From positions 1 to 15,680 of the forward strand of contig CAVIQT010000059.1 of NCBI GenBank assembly GCA_963645165.1: a stretch of DNA of 15,680 nt, read 5' to 3'. Numbering within the stretch: the stretch's first letter is position 1; each line of letters begins with the position of its first letter. Positions 13,584 to 15,680 of this stretch are shown one piece after another. The notes beneath the pieces were generated by a model that made no database searches, was not told where the DNA came from, and saw only the letters and a program-made list of their open reading frames with translations. Made by a program: the position numbers and the translations under genes. This DNA is from CAG-533 sp963645165 (lineage in GTDB: Bacteria; Bacillota_I; Bacilli_A; RF39; UBA660).

Positions 13584-14426
13584 ATGGAAGAGGAAATTAA
13601 AAAAATACTTGCTAAGTTAGCTGTTAAATTTAAAGAAAATGAGACATTTATAAGCAATATCGAAAATAGTAATGATATTGATTTTTTAGCAAATGTGGCA
13701 ATATCTTTTTTAGATAGATCTTTAAATGGGACTTTTTTTAGTTACTTTTTACGCTTAAGAGATCTTTTTAATACTTACTATGGGTATAATATGGAAAGTG
13801 CTAAAAGTCAAATTGCTTGTTATAAAAAAGAGTTAAATAGATATTCTGGTATATATTTTGATGGTAATTTTAGGAATGAAAATTTTATACCACTTAGGTT
13901 TAAGGTTTTAATTCCAGAAGAGAAATTTAATAATATTGCGTATAGATTTTATACTTCTTCTTCAGAGATTATACATGATTATGATAGATTAGATAAAAGA
14001 TTTAATATTTATTTCTTCTCTGATTATGGTGATGTGATTGTTTATGATGATACATCTAAGGTTAGTATGGCACTTATTACTTATGTTAGAAGAGGTGCTA
14101 GTGGTAATTTAGTAATAAAGAAGTATAAGGTAAATAATGGTATACTTGATTATGATGAGATAGAATTAGATAAAGATGTGGAAAACTTATATTATTCTAA
14201 GGATAAAAATGGAGTTATGTATGAATCTTATGAAAAAATGTATATAGATGCTTGTGATGAGGGTGGGGTATATTCTTTTTTAGAGATAATGAGTATATTA
14301 GATAAATTAAATATAAAAAGAGTTAGTATGGTTAGAAGTATAATAAATGGTACTAAAGAAAAAAGTATGGAGGTAGAAAAAAATGGATTACAAAAAATTG
14401 GCAGAAATGCTTTATCCAGATGTTAG
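13584..14426 (+). CDS. Unrecognised 280-aa protein overlapping gltX
   Basis: No family recognised. It is a soluble protein without signal or membrane span. Residues 1-95 are helical (EEEIKKILAKLAVKFKENE; SFLDRSLNG). Residues about 105-200 look like a beta-rich domain (FIPLRFKVLIPEEKF, FNIYFFSDYGDVIVYDD, SMALITYVRRGASGNLVIKKY). A shorter helical part follows (YSFLEIMSILDKLN). ATG 13584 is chosen for AAGAGGA at 13573-13579; an in-frame TTG at 13569 lies before that site. Its last 44 bases overlap the start of gltX in another frame, and the gltX ribosome binding site lies inside its coding region, so the two are probably co-transcribed and translationally coupled. The final residues (GLQKIGRNALSRC) overlap gltX and may be poorly constrained. 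Confidence 0.8.
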   Translation: MEEEIKKILAKLAVKFKENETFISNIENSNDIDFLANVAISFLDRSLNGTFFSYFLRLRDLFNTYYGYNMESAKSQIACYKKELNRYSGIYFDGNFRNENFIPLRFKVLIPEEKFNNIAYRFYTSSSEIIHDYDRLDKRFNIYFFSDYGDVIVYDDTSKVSMALITYVRRGASGNLVIKKYKVNNGILDYDEIELDKDVENLYYSKDKNGVMYESYEKMYIDACDEGGVYSFLEIMSILDKLNIKRVSMVRSIINGTKEKSMEVEKNGLQKIGRNALSRC

Positions 14427-15680
14427 TTTAACAATTGAGGAGTTAGAAAAAAGATATCCAAAAAGAGAGTTAGATAAAAATGCGGAAGTTTGTAGATTTG
14501 CCCCTAGTCCGACAGGAAGAATGCATATGGGGAATTTATTTGCGGCTTTTATACCGGAAGTTTTTGCCTATCAATCAAAGGGAGTATTTATTTTAAGGAT
14601 TGAAGATACTGATGCTAAAAGAACAATAGAAAATGGAGTTCAGTTAATTCAAGATGATTTTAATGCCTATAATTATGTGGTAAATGAAGGGCCAAATATT
14701 GGCGGTGAGTATGGACCATATATTCAAACCGAAAGAACAGAAATATATCATGCTGTAGCAAAGTATTTAGTATCAATTGGTAGAGCATATCCATGTTTTT
14801 GCTCAGAGGATGATTTAAATGCAATGAGAGAAAAACAAGAACATCGTAAAGAGAGAATTGGTTATTATGGATATTATGCTAAATGCAGAAATTTAACATT
14901 AGATGAAGTTAAAACTCATTTGGATAATGGTGATAAATGGGTATTAAGGTTAAAATCATTGGGAGACTTTAATAAAAAGATTATCTTTAAAGATTTAGTT
15001 AAAGGGACAATTGAACTACCAGAAAATGATATTGATCAAGTCCTAATTAAATCTGATGGGATACCTCCTTATGCTTTTGCTCATGTATGTGATGATCATT
15101 TTATGAGAGTTACTACAGTAACTAGGGATGATTCTTATATTTCTTCTGTTCCATATCATCTTGAATTATGGAATGCTTGTGGTTTTGAACTACCTAAGTT
15201 TGCACATCTTTTACCGGTAAATAAAAAAGATGGAGATATTATTAGAAAGATAAGTAAAAGAAAAGATCCGGAAGCGGGAGTATCTTTTTATCATGAAAGA
15301 GGTATTCCAGCAAGTGCGATAAAGTTATATTTTGCAACTATATTAAATTCTAATTTTGAAGGATGGCTTTTACAAAATCCAGATAAATCATATCGTGATT
15401 TTACTTTTACATTTAATAAGATGAGTACGAGTGGTGGGCCAATATTTGATTTAGAAAAGCTTTTAAATATTTCTAAAAATTATTTAAGTAAGTTAAGCGC
15501 GAAGGAAGTATTTGATGGTTTAGATGAGTGGACACGTGAATTTGATGATAAGTTTAATAAATTAATAAATGAATATAAAGATTATACTATAAAAGTTTTA
15601 AATATTGAAAGAGAGCAGAAAAAACCACGTAAAGATTTTGCTGCATTTAATGAGATTAAAAATGGTATATGGTATATGTA
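14383..15680 (+). CDS. gltX: Glutamate--tRNA ligase (3' end outside window)
   Basis: Class I aminoacyl-tRNA synthetase that charges tRNA-Glu (and tRNA-Gln in bacteria using the transamidation route). 432 residues are visible. The Rossmann core has FAPSPTGRMHMGN with the HIGH-type motif at 48-51, LRIEDTDAKR, and the KMSKS-type loop KISKR at 289-293. A zinc site like that of E. coli GltX is retained: CFC (Cys138, Cys140) and Y-x3-C (Tyr164, Cys168). About 38 residues precede the core (YPDVSLTIEELEKRYPKREL), an N-terminal extension I recall from the clostridial-type long GltX. ATG 14383 has GGAGGT at 14369-14374. It overlaps the upstream gene by 44 bases. The anticodon-binding part is only begun at the window edge. 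Confidence 0.97.
   Translation, partial: MDYKKLAEMLYPDVSLTIEELEKRYPKRELDKNAEVCRFAPSPTGRMHMGNLFAAFIPEVFAYQSKGVFILRIEDTDAKRTIENGVQLIQDDFNAYNYVVNEGPNIGGEYGPYIQTERTEIYHAVAKYLVSIGRAYPCFCSEDDLNAMREKQEHRKERIGYYGYYAKCRNLTLDEVKTHLDNGDKWVLRLKSLGDFNKKIIFKDLVKGTIELPENDIDQVLIKSDGIPPYAFAHVCDDHFMRVTTVTRDDSYISSVPYHLELWNACGFELPKFAHLLPVNKKDGDIIRKISKRKDPEAGVSFYHERGIPASAIKLYFATILNSNFEGWLLQNPDKSYRDFTFTFNKMSTSGGPIFDLEKLLNISKNYLSKLSAKEVFDGLDEWTREFDDKFNKLINEYKDYTIKVLNIEREQKKPRKDFAAFNEIKNGIWYM

Noticed and set aside
13512..14382. T-box riboswitch controlling gltX
   Set aside because: gltX is preceded directly by an overlapping coding region, and no T-box consensus or long structured leader is seen in the 55-base upstream region with the promoter.
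1..15680. Mycoplasma code with TGA as Trp
   Set aside because: All long genes are uninterrupted without TGA and every Trp codon checked is TGG, so the standard bacterial code fits.
1..15680. CRISPR array, insertion sequence or prophage
   Set aside because: No regularly spaced repeats, transposase, integrase, capsid or terminase genes are seen; the M23 lysin-like gene alone is not enough.

Overview
The window is very AT-rich and densely coded, and it reads with the standard bacterial code: every Trp codon checked is TGG and there are no in-frame TGAs. It looks like a low-GC Bacilli-type bacterium, possibly one of the uncultured gut lineages near the Mollicutes/Erysipelotrichia (RF39-like). 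The lineage is inferred from composition, TTG/GTG starts, strong Shine-Dalgarno sites, CIRCE elements and protein style, not from a marker phylogeny. Two peptidoglycan hydrolases (GH25 and M23) argue for a cell wall, so it is probably not a true wall-less mycoplasma.

Layout. 1-780: 3' end of a polytopic membrane protein (DUF6056-like). 784-2745: htpG (Hsp90) with its own CIRCE/promoter and a weak terminator whose loop holds the stop codon. 2748-5412: a GH25 lysozyme lipoprotein whose promoter seems to make a leaderless mRNA, then a DUF362 protein and a DUF6512-like membrane protein, packed as one operon. 5437-6710: an unrecognised 398-aa protein with a good promoter and a degenerate HD/RelA-SpoT-like N-terminus, ending in a bidirectional terminator. 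6709-8013 (minus strand): secreted, membrane-anchored thermonuclease, then a one-TM small protein and a small acidic protein. 8040-12006: three large-to-small unrecognised genes in one operon; the last two carry helical repeats that resemble mTERF motifs. 12048-12549: Hsp20 with a perfect CIRCE and a strong terminator. 12570-12727: tRNA-Glu(CTC) with promoter and terminator. 12755-13511: cytosolic-looking M23/PG-binding endopeptidase. 13528-15680: an unknown protein overlapping and probably co-expressed with gltX (runs off the window).

How the genes fit together. htpG and hsp20 form a HrcA/CIRCE heat-shock pair 11 kb apart. In both, the -35 box TTGACA lies across the spacer and right arm of the operator, so repressor and sigma factor should compete directly. 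tRNA-Glu and glutamyl-tRNA synthetase lie within 2 kb of each other. The least understood material is the 5491-6687 protein, the three-gene operon 8075-12006, and the small genes behind the nuclease. No CRISPR array, insertion sequence, rRNA or clear prophage was seen.
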